NCBI GenBank assembly: GCA_045811525.1
Contig: JBJMTV010000015.1
Location: 1-64,000, forward strand
DNA length: 64,000 bases
Reading direction: 5' to 3'
DNA from: VAZQ01 sp045811525
GTDB lineage: Bacteria; Pseudomonadota; Alphaproteobacteria; Rhizobiales; Xanthobacteraceae
Shown: positions 1-8,800 of the stretch, one piece after another
How the letters are laid out: each line of letters opens with the position of its first letter
How positions within the stretch are numbered: position 1 is the stretch's first letter
The notes under the pieces: model-generated
Database searches by the model: none
What the model was told of the DNA's origin: nothing
Seen by the model: the letters and a program-made list of their open reading frames with translations, nothing else
Translations under genes and position numbers: made by a program

Positions 1-497
1 ATGCAGCCATTGGCGAAGCAAATGACGTAAGGCCCGGTCATCGGCTGGCCATTGTCCACGATCACCCGCGTGCCGGGCTGGATCGACATTCCCAGCGGCA
101 GCGTGACACGCAAAACCTTTTTCTGCTCGCCCTCGGGCTCGATCAGCACCGCCGCCACGACAGGCATGCCGGACTCAACCCGCCCGTCCTTGCCGGTAAA
201 ACAAACCTGTTTGGCATTCGCCTCCTGCCCCTTGAGGCAGAATTTAGTCCAGGGCGAGAAGATCAGCTGTGGCTGCTCGCCCCCTGCCGCGGGGGCTTGC
301 GGCTGTGCTGCCGGAGGCTCGGCCTGCTTGGCTTTGGGCGCAGCCTTCGCTGGAGCCTTGGGCGCGGGAGGCGCCGGCGGTGTCTGCGCCAGCGCAGCAA
401 CCAGACCAAAACTCGCCGTCAACAAGCTCGCTAATGCCGCAACGGCAATGACGCGTGTGACTGAATGGGCCGGTCCGGGTACCAACCGTTGATGCAT
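1..497 (-). CDS. Invasion-associated locus B (IalB) family protein, C-terminus outside window
   Basis: The reverse strand reads from an ATG at 497 to the window edge, about 165 codons, with no stop seen. A GAGGACGAGG ribosome-binding sequence precedes the ATG. The protein has a signal peptide ending near ALAQT, then a linker rich in Ala, Pro and Lys, then the conserved IalB core (FSPWTKFCLKG, VCFTGKDGR, VAAVLIEPEGEQKKVLRV, PLGMSIQPGTRV). IalB-family proteins are small periplasmic or outer-membrane-associated proteins common in Hyphomicrobiales. Their biochemical role is poorly known despite the name, which comes from Bartonella. It is transcribed away from the peptide-binding protein gene; the 182 bases between them should hold both promoters. 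Confidence 0.8.
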   Translation of the reverse strand, partial: MHQRLVPGPAHSVTRVIAVAALASLLTASFGLVAALAQTPPAPPAPKAPAKAAPKAKQAEPPAAQPQAPAAGGEQPQLIFSPWTKFCLKGQEANAKQVCFTGKDGRVESGMPVVAAVLIEPEGEQKKVLRVTLPLGMSIQPGTRVIVDNGQPMTGPYVICFANGC

Positions 498-679
498 TGC
501 CCTCGTCCTCTGACTGACCCATCCAGCGCTGGCCGAACGGTGCCCCCACACTCGATCGTCCGATTAATAGGGTGTGTCGGCACGAAATGAGGCGGGAGCG
601 TGACGCCGTGCGTGGCGCCTGATCATTTCGCGCGGCTTCCCCCTTTGACGCCACAAAGCGGCCAAAGCTAGCCTTTGGC

Positions 680-2623
680 GTGATCCGAATGATTGCACAA
701 AGGCGATTCGCAGACCTGTTCAGCGGGGCAGGCTTTCCGCTGCACGGGCATCGGCCGGGGGTGCATGCGCCCGCTGCAGCCTGTCGGGCCCGCAACGCGT
801 CTTTCGCTCTGGTGCTCGTCACTGCATGCGCCTTGCAGCCAAGCGGCACAGCACGATCGGCCGAGCCGCGCCACGCGATCGCCATGCACGGCGAGCCGGC
901 TTTGCCGTCAGACTTTGTCCACTTCCCTTATGCCAATCCAGCGGCGCCGAAAGGGGGACGCCTCGTGCAAGGTGTCGGAGGCACCTTCGACAGTTTGAAT
1001 CCTTACATCGTCAAGGGTCTGCCCGCGCACGGCTTGCGCGGACCATTCCTCAGCGATGTGCTCAGCGGGCATGTCGTCGAGCGGCTGATGGTCCGTGGAT
1101 ATGACGAGCCGTTCACGCTCTACGGGCTGCTGGCGAAGACAGTGGAAACCGATGCCGAGCGCAGCTACGTCGTGTTCGAGCTTAATCCGCTCGCACTTTT
1201 CTCCGACGGTCAGGCAGTCACTGCTGATGACGTCATCTTTTCCTGGCAGCTGTTGCGCGACAAGGGACGCCCGAACTACCGATACTATTATGCCAAGGTA
1301 ACGCGAGCCGAGCGCCTTGGCGTGCGCACTGTCCGGTTCGACCTGGCGGCGGCGCATGACCGCGAGCTGGCGCTGATCCTCGGACTCATGCCGATCCTGC
1401 CAAAGCACGCCACCAGCGTGGAAAGCTTCGAGGAAACCTCGCTCGTTCCGCTCGTCGGCAGCGGCCCTTACATCATTGCCCAAGTCGACCCCGGCAAGAG
1501 CCTCGTTCTCAAACGCAACGACGCCTATTGGGGCCGCGAGCTTGCGGTCAATCGCGGATTTTGGAATTTCGACGAAATCCGCTTCGACTACTACCGCGAG
1601 GCCAATACCTATCACGAGGCATTCAAGCGCGGCCTGTTCGACATGCGCGGCGAAAGCGACCCTGGCCGTTGGCAGACCATCTACGATTTTCCCGCCGTGC
1701 GGGACGGGCGCGTGGTGAAGGAGGCGTTCGTAACAGCGCTGCCGAAGGCCAGCAGCTATTTCGTATTCAATACCCGGCGCGCCGTGTTCGCTGACATTCG
1801 GGTGCGCGAGGCGATTTCCCTGCTGTTCGACTTCGAATGGATGAACCGCAGTTATTTCTTCAATCTTTACCGCCGCACGGGAAGCTTCTTCGAGGGCTCT
1901 GAGCTCTCGGCTCACGGGCGCCCGGCCGATGCACGCGAGCGCGCCTTACTTGCTCCATTTGCGGAGGCGGTTCGCCCCGATGTGCTCGAGGGTACCTGGT
2001 CGCCGCCGGTCAGCGACGGGTCGGGGCGTGATCGCAATCTGCTCAAGCGTGCGCTCGAGCTTTTGCGTGCTGCCGGCTACGAGTTGCGCGGTACCGAGCT
2101 TGTCGACCGGCGCAATGGGCGACGCTTGAGCTTCGAGATCATGCTCTCCAATCGTGACGACGAGCGCATAGCCTCGCTGTTCGCGCAAAGCTTGCGGCGC
2201 GCTGGCGTCGCGATGCAGATCAGGCCGGTCGACGCTGTCCAGTACGAAACGCGTCGCATCGCCTTCGACTTCGACATGATCATCAATCGGTGGGACGAGT
2301 CACTTTCGCCGGGCAACGAGCAGGCCTTCTATTGGAGCTCCGCTGCCGCCGATCAGAACGGCAGTCGCAACTACATGGGAGCAAAAAGTGCGGGGGTCGA
2401 CGCCATGATTGACGCGCTGCTCAATGCCACCAGCCGAGATGATGTGGTGACGGCGGTGCGAGCGCTCGATCGGGTGCTGATCTCAGGACAGTACGTCGTG
2501 CCGTTGTTCCACCTACCCGAGCAGTGGATGGCACGTTGGACCCGCATTCAACGGCCAGCCAGGAGTTCGCTTTCCGGTCCGGTGCCGGAAACCTGGTGGG
2601 AGGAACGCCAGGAGCGGCGCTAG
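680..2623 (+). CDS. YejA-like peptide ABC transporter substrate-binding protein (family 5)
   Basis: This 647-residue protein belongs to solute-binding protein family 5, closest in layout to YejA. After a hydrophobic segment (ASFALVLVTACAL, residues about 40-52) come the typical mature start HAIAMHGEPALP, the YANPAAPKGG and GGTFDSLNPY motifs, and the SDGQAVTADDVIFSW motif shared by the family. It would bind oligopeptides or similar ligands in the periplasm. No permease or ATPase gene follows here, so its transporter is encoded elsewhere. The first codon taken is GTG; an ATG three codons later (689) or a start nearer the signal segment are equally possible, because the N-terminus before the hydrophobic stretch is unusually long. 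Confidence 0.85.
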   Translation: MIRMIAQRRFADLFSGAGFPLHGHRPGVHAPAAACRARNASFALVLVTACALQPSGTARSAEPRHAIAMHGEPALPSDFVHFPYANPAAPKGGRLVQGVGGTFDSLNPYIVKGLPAHGLRGPFLSDVLSGHVVERLMVRGYDEPFTLYGLLAKTVETDAERSYVVFELNPLALFSDGQAVTADDVIFSWQLLRDKGRPNYRYYYAKVTRAERLGVRTVRFDLAAAHDRELALILGLMPILPKHATSVESFEETSLVPLVGSGPYIIAQVDPGKSLVLKRNDAYWGRELAVNRGFWNFDEIRFDYYREANTYHEAFKRGLFDMRGESDPGRWQTIYDFPAVRDGRVVKEAFVTALPKASSYFVFNTRRAVFADIRVREAISLLFDFEWMNRSYFFNLYRRTGSFFEGSELSAHGRPADARERALLAPFAEAVRPDVLEGTWSPPVSDGSGRDRNLLKRALELLRAAGYELRGTELVDRRNGRRLSFEIMLSNRDDERIASLFAQSLRRAGVAMQIRPVDAVQYETRRIAFDFDMIINRWDESLSPGNEQAFYWSSAAADQNGSRNYMGAKSAGVDAMIDALLNATSRDDVVTAVRALDRVLISGQYVVPLFHLPEQWMARWTRIQRPARSSLSGPVPETWWEERQERR

Positions 2624-2637
2624 CAGCAGCAGGACCA

Positions 2638-2844
2638 ATGGGTTTCGTCGGCTTGGCGGCGATCCCCGTGGCAGCGCGCGCATCACGTTGGCTCTTCGTT
2701 AACAGCCCCTCGCTAGGCTCACTACCCGGTCCGCTCCAATCGGCTGGTATCGTGGCGCTCCTGGGTCCAATGGTTGTGGTTGCCGAGCATTCGGCAGCCG
2801 ATTTGCTCGACATGCTCAGCGCCGCCGGCGCCTCCCCGTCGTAG
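2638..2844 (+). pseudogene. N-terminal receiver-like fragment of the PleD-like gene, out of frame with the rest
   Basis: This frame encodes MVVVAEHSAADLLDMLSAAG followed by ASPS and a stop. That looks like the first strand and helix of a receiver domain. The next gene's frame, read upstream of its first ATG, continues the same domain: PVVEARWADAPAAIAEIQPV runs into its MHCIETRGG start. Adding one C to the CCCC run at about 2834-2837 joins the two frames into one protein. The fragment's true start is unclear: ATG at 2638 (weak AGGA just upstream) or ATG at 2771. It follows the peptide-binding protein gene by 14 bases if 2638 is used. Either a real frameshift or a sequence error explains it. 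Confidence 0.5.
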
Positions 2845-2951
2845 AAGCGCGGTGGGCCGACGCGCCTGCCGCAATTGCCGAAATACAGCCGGTCGCAGTC
2901 GCCCTTGGCGCTCTGCAACAACCGCCGGCCGAGCGTCATGTTCGCGCAGTC

Positions 2952-4001
2952 ATGCATTGCATTGAGACGCGCGGCGGGCCCGTGATGCCGGTGATTGCCC
3001 TGATCGAGGAGGAAAACGCTATTCTTCCAGAGGCCCTCGCAATCGGGCTCGATGACAGCGCCGAGCGGCTGATCGCCCGGTTGCGCTCAGCACTGCGGGT
3101 GCGCACCTTGCATGCAACAGTGCTGCGGCGCGCGCACACCGCCGGAGTAAAAAAGGGCATCCCCACCTGCATTCCGGCCGATCTCCTCGATGATGCCACC
3201 GTGCTCTGCGTCGGTCGCGGTGGGTCGTATCCGGCACTCTCGGTCGCAATTGGCGAGCGCGTGGGACTGATCGGCGCGCTGAGCATCGAGACAGCCGCTC
3301 GCTATCTCAATGCACGCGACGTTGATGGGGTGGTGATCGGCGACGGTTTGGGCGCTCGTGTCGTGGAAGCACTGCTGACGGTCCTGGCAGAAGATGCCCG
3401 GTTCCGTGATCTTCCCATAGCCGTTCTGAATAACAGCGTGTCCGATGATGAGCGGCTTCCAAATCTGGTGCGGGTCGTAGGCGACGCAACGCGCCTCGTC
3501 GATCGCATCTTGCCATTCGTCCGCTTGCAGGCATTCGAGAGCGCGCTCAAACGCGTGCTCTCGTCATTGGAGACGGATGGTGTGGTCGATTCCGCCACCG
3601 GCCTACTCGGCGCCGCCGCGTTCTGGCGTGATCTCGAACGAGCGGTGCAAGAGACCGAAAAGACCGGCAGCGCGCTTTCGGTGGCGCGATTTTCCTTCGA
3701 AGGAATGAGCGATCGGCGCTCCTATATCGATGCGGCCCGATTGTTCAGCCGCCTGGTGCGTAACATTGATTTCGCCTGTCGCGAGCAGGACGGCTCGATA
3801 CTCGCGGCCTTCACCGAAACCGACCTGCGCAGTGCCCATGTGGTAGCACGGCGGATCGCGAACGTTCTGCGGGAGGTCGTGCTCGCGCCGGACCGGCGCA
3901 GCATCCGACCGACAATCACACTCGCCACATTGAAGCCGACGGACAATCTGTCTACCTTGGTAGCGCGCGTCGGCGCTTATCCGAAGGTTGCCGGCGCCTG
4001 A
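2952..4001 (+). CDS. Degenerate PleD-like protein: receiver-like domains plus GGDEF-like domain
   Basis: The 349-residue frame has the end of one receiver-like domain (residues 1-60, RLRSALRVRTLHATVLRR at its end), a second receiver-like domain (about 75-200) and a C-terminal diguanylate-cyclase-like domain (about 205-349) beginning at SATGLLGAAAFWRDLERA. That order matches PleD. The GGDEF signature is absent: the equivalent segment reads CREQDGSILAAFTETD, so cyclase activity is unlikely. The phospho-acceptor Asp contexts are also poor. A regulatory or c-di-GMP/protein-binding role is possible but unproven. The N-terminus is probably encoded upstream in another frame (2638-2844). It lies just upstream of the FrnE-type gene, 46 bases away. 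Confidence 0.65.
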   Translation: MHCIETRGGPVMPVIALIEEENAILPEALAIGLDDSAERLIARLRSALRVRTLHATVLRRAHTAGVKKGIPTCIPADLLDDATVLCVGRGGSYPALSVAIGERVGLIGALSIETAARYLNARDVDGVVIGDGLGARVVEALLTVLAEDARFRDLPIAVLNNSVSDDERLPNLVRVVGDATRLVDRILPFVRLQAFESALKRVLSSLETDGVVDSATGLLGAAAFWRDLERAVQETEKTGSALSVARFSFEGMSDRRSYIDAARLFSRLVRNIDFACREQDGSILAAFTETDLRSAHVVARRIANVLREVVLAPDRRSIRPTITLATLKPTDNLSTLVARVGAYPKVAGA

Positions 4002-4047
4002 CCCTGCGCCTAACTTACTGTGGTGTCCTTCCCGGAAGGAGGCTGCC

Positions 4048-4764
4048 ATGACTCTGCCTATTGACGTCGTATCGGACGTCGTCTGCCCATGGTGCTTCAT
4101 TGGCAAACGCCGCCTGGAAAAGGCGATTGCGCTCAGGCCCGACATTGCTGTTGCAGTACGGTTCCGGCCGTATTTCCTCAATCCCTGGGTGCCGCGCCAA
4201 GGCATGAGCCGCGACGAATATCTGACGACCAAGTTCGGGTCACCCGAGCGCTATCGAAACATGGCCCAGCGGGTCGCGGCTGCTGCTGCTGCCGAGGGGC
4301 TGCATTACGAGGTCGATGCCATCAAACGTCAGCCCAATACGCTCGACTGTCATCGCCTCATTCACTGGGCCGGCACTGATGGTGCGCGCATGAAGCAGCG
4401 TCTCATGGAGCTTTATTTTTCCGAGGGAGGCGATCTGACGGATCGCGATGTGCTCGTCCGGGCAGCGGCCGATTGCGGTCTGGATGCTGGGCTCGTTCAT
4501 AAGAGGTTGGCCACGGACGAGGACGTGGACAACATCACTGCGGACGCGGAGTCCGCTAAACAGGCCGGCATCCACGGCGTGCCCTGCTTTATCTTCGGGG
4601 ATCGTCTGGCGGTGCAGGGCGCCCAGTCACCCGAGCACCTTGCCCGTGCAATCGAACGAGCCGCCAACGAGCGCGCCCGCAACAAGCGGCCGAATAGGTC
4701 ACAGCAGCTGACCGCGGGCGAAGCGCAGCGCGAGTACGAGGACCACAGTCGCCGCAATCCATGA
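4048..4764 (+). CDS. DsbA family oxidoreductase, FrnE type
   Basis: A 238-residue thioredoxin-fold protein with the CPWC active site at residues 13-16 (SDVVCPWCFIGKRRLEKA). This is the signature of the cytoplasmic FrnE/2-hydroxychromene-2-carboxylate isomerase-like branch of the DsbA family; no signal peptide is present. The cis-Pro region GIHGVPCFIFGDRLAVQGAQ follows near residue 185. FrnE-type proteins are disulfide oxidoreductases linked to redox stress in some bacteria; the substrate here is unknown. The start at 4048 is chosen because GGAAGGAGG lies directly upstream and the family begins at this point. The end overlaps the convergent membrane-protein gene by 66 bases. Confidence 0.85.
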   Translation: MTLPIDVVSDVVCPWCFIGKRRLEKAIALRPDIAVAVRFRPYFLNPWVPRQGMSRDEYLTTKFGSPERYRNMAQRVAAAAAAEGLHYEVDAIKRQPNTLDCHRLIHWAGTDGARMKQRLMELYFSEGGDLTDRDVLVRAAADCGLDAGLVHKRLATDEDVDNITADAESAKQAGIHGVPCFIFGDRLAVQGAQSPEHLARAIERAANERARNKRPNRSQQLTAGEAQREYEDHSRRNP

Positions 4765-5223
4765 GGCGACGATCCGCACGCCGATGCGCTGCCAGTCGCG
4801 CGTCGTGTGGGCCGCAAGGCTGGCAAATGCAGCGAAACCAAGCACGACGACAACGGCCGCAACGATCATGGTCGCGATGGCAATCCTGATGGAGATCGCC
4901 TGTGGTGCGATGTCGAGCCCCAGCGCCATACCCCCGGTAAAGGCGAGTGCCGAAGAAACAAAGAACGGCAACGGCTTGCCCACAATCACGAGCGCTGCCG
5001 TTACGCCCGCGATTGCGAGCAGGACGTCACCCGCTGAGCTTTGACTGAACCCTGCCGCAACAGCCGCGAGTCCTGGAACCATTCCGATCGTGAAGGGAGC
5101 GACGACGCTGGCGTGCCAACGACCGCTGCAGGGGCCAGCCAGCAGGCCCAACGCAACGATGCCCAACACATGGGCGGGGGCCGTTATCATCTCCAGCACT
5201 GCGGCCAAGAAGCTGCCGGTCAT
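4699..5223 (-). CDS. HupE/UreJ-like integral membrane protein, second of pair
   Basis: A 174-residue, strongly hydrophobic protein with about five or six membrane segments (for example HVLGIVALGLLAG, GDVLLAIAGVTAALVIVG, AIATMIVAAVVVVLGFAAF). Its start overlaps the stop of the upstream HupE-like gene by four bases (ATGA), so the two are translationally coupled. It resembles the HupE/UreJ permease family in size and hydrophobic pattern but lacks the clear HPLxGxDH signature of its partner. HupE and UreJ proteins are linked to nickel or cobalt entry; no hydrogenase or urease genes are in the window. Function is inferred from the pairing only. Confidence 0.6.
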   Translation of the reverse strand: MTGSFLAAVLEMITAPAHVLGIVALGLLAGPCSGRWHASVVAPFTIGMVPGLAAVAAGFSQSSAGDVLLAIAGVTAALVIVGKPLPFFVSSALAFTGGMALGLDIAPQAISIRIAIATMIVAAVVVVLGFAAFASLAAHTTRDWQRIGVRIVASWIAATVVLVLALRFARGQLL

Positions 5224-5789
5224 CCAATGCCAGTCAGGTAAAGAACGCCGGCCAACGCAACCGCGAGACCGGCGGCGCGTACGGCGATGCGACCGACAGG
5301 CCAGCGCGCGACTTGTCCGAAGGCGATGCCCGTCAAATGTAGAGCTCCGGTTGCGACCACAAACCCCGCGAAGTAAGCGACCACATCTCCGCCGGGCGGC
5401 AACTCGGCGCCATGCGCGTAGCCGTGAAAGATTGCAAACGTACCGACCAGTGCGACAGCGACCACAAGCGGCGGCTGCGCTGCCAGCGCGACCATTAGTC
5501 CGAGCACGACCGCGGACAATGGGATCCCGGTGTCGACGGCCGGCAAAGGAACCGCGAAAATGGCTAAGACCCCTCCCCCTGCCATCACCAGCGGGAAAAA
5601 GATTGGCAAGAGCCAGACGGCCGGAGCGCCGAGGAACGCGCCCCAGAGGCCGACTGCAAGCATAGCGACGAGATGATCAGGACCGAACAGCGGATGCGCA
5701 AAGCCGCCAGCAAAACCACCGCTCACATTGGCGGCGTGTGCAAGGGCGGGTGACTCAGCGCCGAGCAGGAGCACCAGGACTGGGAGCAC
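5220..5789 (-). CDS. HupE/UreJ family protein
   Basis: A membrane protein of the HupE/UreJ family. After a signal segment (VLVLLLGAESPALAHA) the mature part carries the family's GGFAHPLFGPDHLVAMLAVG motif, whose His and Asp are thought to bind metal, and later FHGYAHGAELPPG. Six or seven membrane segments are visible. The open frame extends upstream into mfd, but that part is Arg/Cys-rich and antisense-like, so a GTG at 5789 is taken as start, giving 189 residues; other non-ATG starts are possible. Known members move nickel or cobalt, but the substrate here cannot be told from sequence. It is coupled to the next membrane protein by a 4-base overlap. Confidence 0.7.
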   Translation of the reverse strand: MLPVLVLLLGAESPALAHAANVSGGFAGGFAHPLFGPDHLVAMLAVGLWGAFLGAPAVWLLPIFFPLVMAGGGVLAIFAVPLPAVDTGIPLSAVVLGLMVALAAQPPLVVAVALVGTFAIFHGYAHGAELPPGGDVVAYFAGFVVATGALHLTGIAFGQVARWPVGRIAVRAAGLAVALAGVLYLTGIG

Positions 5790-5844
5790 ACCGAAAACAC
5801 ATAGTGCACCCCGCGAGCTCCACAGGAATGGTACGGCCGTAGAG

Positions 5845-8800
5845 TCAGGCTGCCTTGGCCGGCTGCGCCAAAGAGACGAGATCGCGCAACACCGCCGACG
5901 TGCCGCGCAGCCGCTCCTCCGGCGCTTCCCAATCATCGAAAAAGACAACCTTCATGTCGGGACGCACCCGCGCGGCCGTGCCCTGGTTGCGAATATAGGC
6001 CACCAGTCGCTCCGGATTGACGAAACTGTTGTCGCGGAAAGTGACCACGGCGCCCTTCGGACCGGTCTCGATGCGCTCGACATTGGCCTGTCGGCACAAC
6101 GCCTTGATGGCCACGATCTGCAGCAGATGCTCGACCTCTACTGGCAGCGGGCCGAAGCGGTCCACCAATTCGGCTCCGAACGCCTCGATCTCGCGCTCGT
6201 CGTCGATCTCAGCCAATCGGCGGTAAAGGGCGAGCCGTACCGACAGGTCGGCTACGTAATCCTCTGGGATCATCACTGGCATACCAATGGTGATCTGGGG
6301 CGACCATTTGTCCGCAACCGGGGAGATCATGCCGGCCTTGATGCCCGCCACCGCCTCCTCGAGCATCTGCTGATAGAGCTCGAAGCCCACCTCCTTGATG
6401 TGGCCCGACTGCTCCTCGCCCAGCAGATTGCCGGCCCCCCGAATGTCGAGGTCGTGTGAGGCAAGCTGAAAGCCTGCGCCCAAAGTATCGAGCGACTGCA
6501 ACACCTTGAGCCGTCGTTCGGCTTGCAGGGTGATTTTGCGCGCCTCCGGCAAGGTGAACAGCGCGTAGGCGCGCTGCTTCGAGCGGCCAACGCGTCCGCG
6601 CAGCTGGTAGAGCTGTGACAGCCCGAAACGGTCGGCGCGGTGCACGATCAGCGTATTGGCACTCGGAATGTCTAAACCGGATTCAATGATCGTCGTCGAC
6701 AACAATGCGTCGTACTTGCCATCGTAAAACGCCGCCATGATGTCCTCGAGCACACGCGACGGCATTTGCCCGTGAGCGACTGCGACCCGCATTTCCGGCA
6801 CATGCCGGTCGAGGAACTCTTTGGCTCCGGCAAGGTCCTCGATGCGCGGACACACGTAGAAGGCCTGCCCGCCGCGATAGCGCTCACGCAACAGCGCCTC
6901 GCGGACCGTGACCCGGTCAAACGGCGTCACGAAGGTGCGCACAGCCAAGCGGTCCACCGGCGGAGAGGCGATAATGGAAAGGTCGCGCACACCGGAAAGT
7001 GCGAGCTGCAATGTGCGCGGAATGGGTGTGGCCGTGAGCGTGAGCACGTGCACCTCGGCGCGAAGCTGTTTGAGGCGCTCCTTGTGCGCAACCCCGAAAT
7101 GCTGCTCCTCATCAACGACGAGCAAACCGAGATCCCGGAATTTGATGCCCTTTCCGAGCAGCGCGTGGGTGCCGACCACGATGTCGATAGTGCCGTCGGC
7201 CAAGCCTTTCTTCACCTCGGCAAGCTCCTTGGCGGAAACGAGCCGGGAGGCCTGTCCGACCCGGAGCGGAAATCCGCGAAACCGGTCGGTGAAGGTCTTG
7301 GTGTGCTGGCGTGCCAGCAACGTCGTGGGCACGACGACCGCCACCTGCTTCCCGCCAAGCGCAGCGACGAAAGCAGCGCGAAGCGCCACCTCCGTCTTGC
7401 CGAACCCGACGTCGCCGCAAATCAGCCGGTCGACAGGTCGGCCCGCAGCGAGCTCTGACAAAACCACATCGATCGCGGCTTGCTGGTCTTCGGTTTCCTC
7501 ATACGGAAAGCCGGCGCAGAACTCGTCATATGGACCTTGCTCGGTGACGAGCCGCGGCGCTTCGCGCAGCTGCCGCTCGGCGGCAATCTTGATCAGCTCA
7601 TTGGCGATCTCGCGGATGCGGTTCTTCATCCGCGCCTTGCGTGCTTGCCAGGCGCCTCCACCGAGCCGGTCCAGCTCGACATGCGCTTCCTCTGAGCCGT
7701 AGCGCGAGAGAAGCTCAATGTTCTCCACCGGCAGGAACAGCTTGTCGCCGCCCGCATAATGGATCTCCAGGCAGTCGTGCGGCGCACCGGCTGCCTCTAT
7801 GGCCCGCAAGCCCACAAAACGCCCGATCCCATGATCGACATGCACGACGAGGTCGCCCGCGGCGAGGCTCGTCACTTCGGCAATGAAGTTTTCGGCGCTC
7901 CGGGAACTGCGCCGACGTCGCACCAGCCGGTCGCCGAGGATGTCCTGCTCGCCGATAACGGCAACATCAGACGTTTCGAAGCCGCCTTCCAGACCGAGCA
8001 CCGCGAGAGCAACCTGCTGCCGCGGCAAGGCGATGGCCTCGTCCCACGAGCGAACCGGGGAAAGGTTGGCAAGGCCGTGATCGGCAAGCACGTGGCTCAT
8101 GCGGTCGCGTGCCCCTTCGCTCCAGAGCGCGATAACGACGCGCTTTCCGGCAGCGTGGAGCGCGCTCACATGCGCGCTGACGGCAGCAAAGACGTTGCGG
8201 CCGGGCTCCGCGCGCTCGGACGCGAAGTTATGGCCCTGCTTGGTACCGGCATCGAACACCGGCTCTGCCCCGTCAGCGACAGCGAAAGGGGTAAGCTGCA
8301 CACGAGCCGCGCTGCCGTGCCGCTCGCGCCATTCGGCCTCGGCGAGGTAAAGACGGGCAGGCGGTAACGGGCGGTATGGCGGCCCGGCTCCGCGCTCGGC
8401 CAGCACCTGCTGGCGTGCCTCGTAGAAATCCGTGATCTGTGTCAGGCGCTCGCGTGCCGCATCTTCGACCAGCGGCTCGAGGAGAAGTGGCGAGCCCGGC
8501 ACATAATCGAAGAGCGTGTCCATCCGCTCATGAAACAGCGGCAGCCAGTGCTCCATGCCGTTATGGCGGCGTCCCTCGCTGACCGCATGATAAAGAGCAT
8601 CGTCCGGGGTCGGCGCGCCGAATGCCTCCACATAACCGACCCGAAAACGTTTGATACTGTCCGTGGTCAGCTGGAATTCGGCAACGGGCACCAGGTCGAG
8701 GGCGCGCAGCTGGTCAGTGGTGCGCTGGCTCTCAGGATCGAAACTACGGATCGTCTCGAGAGTATCGCCAAAGAAATCGAGCCGCACCGGGTCAATCATG

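Noticed and set aside
908..1915. A 335-codon minus-strand frame inside the peptide-binding protein gene
   Set aside because: Shadow of a well-supported gene; sequence shows no domain.
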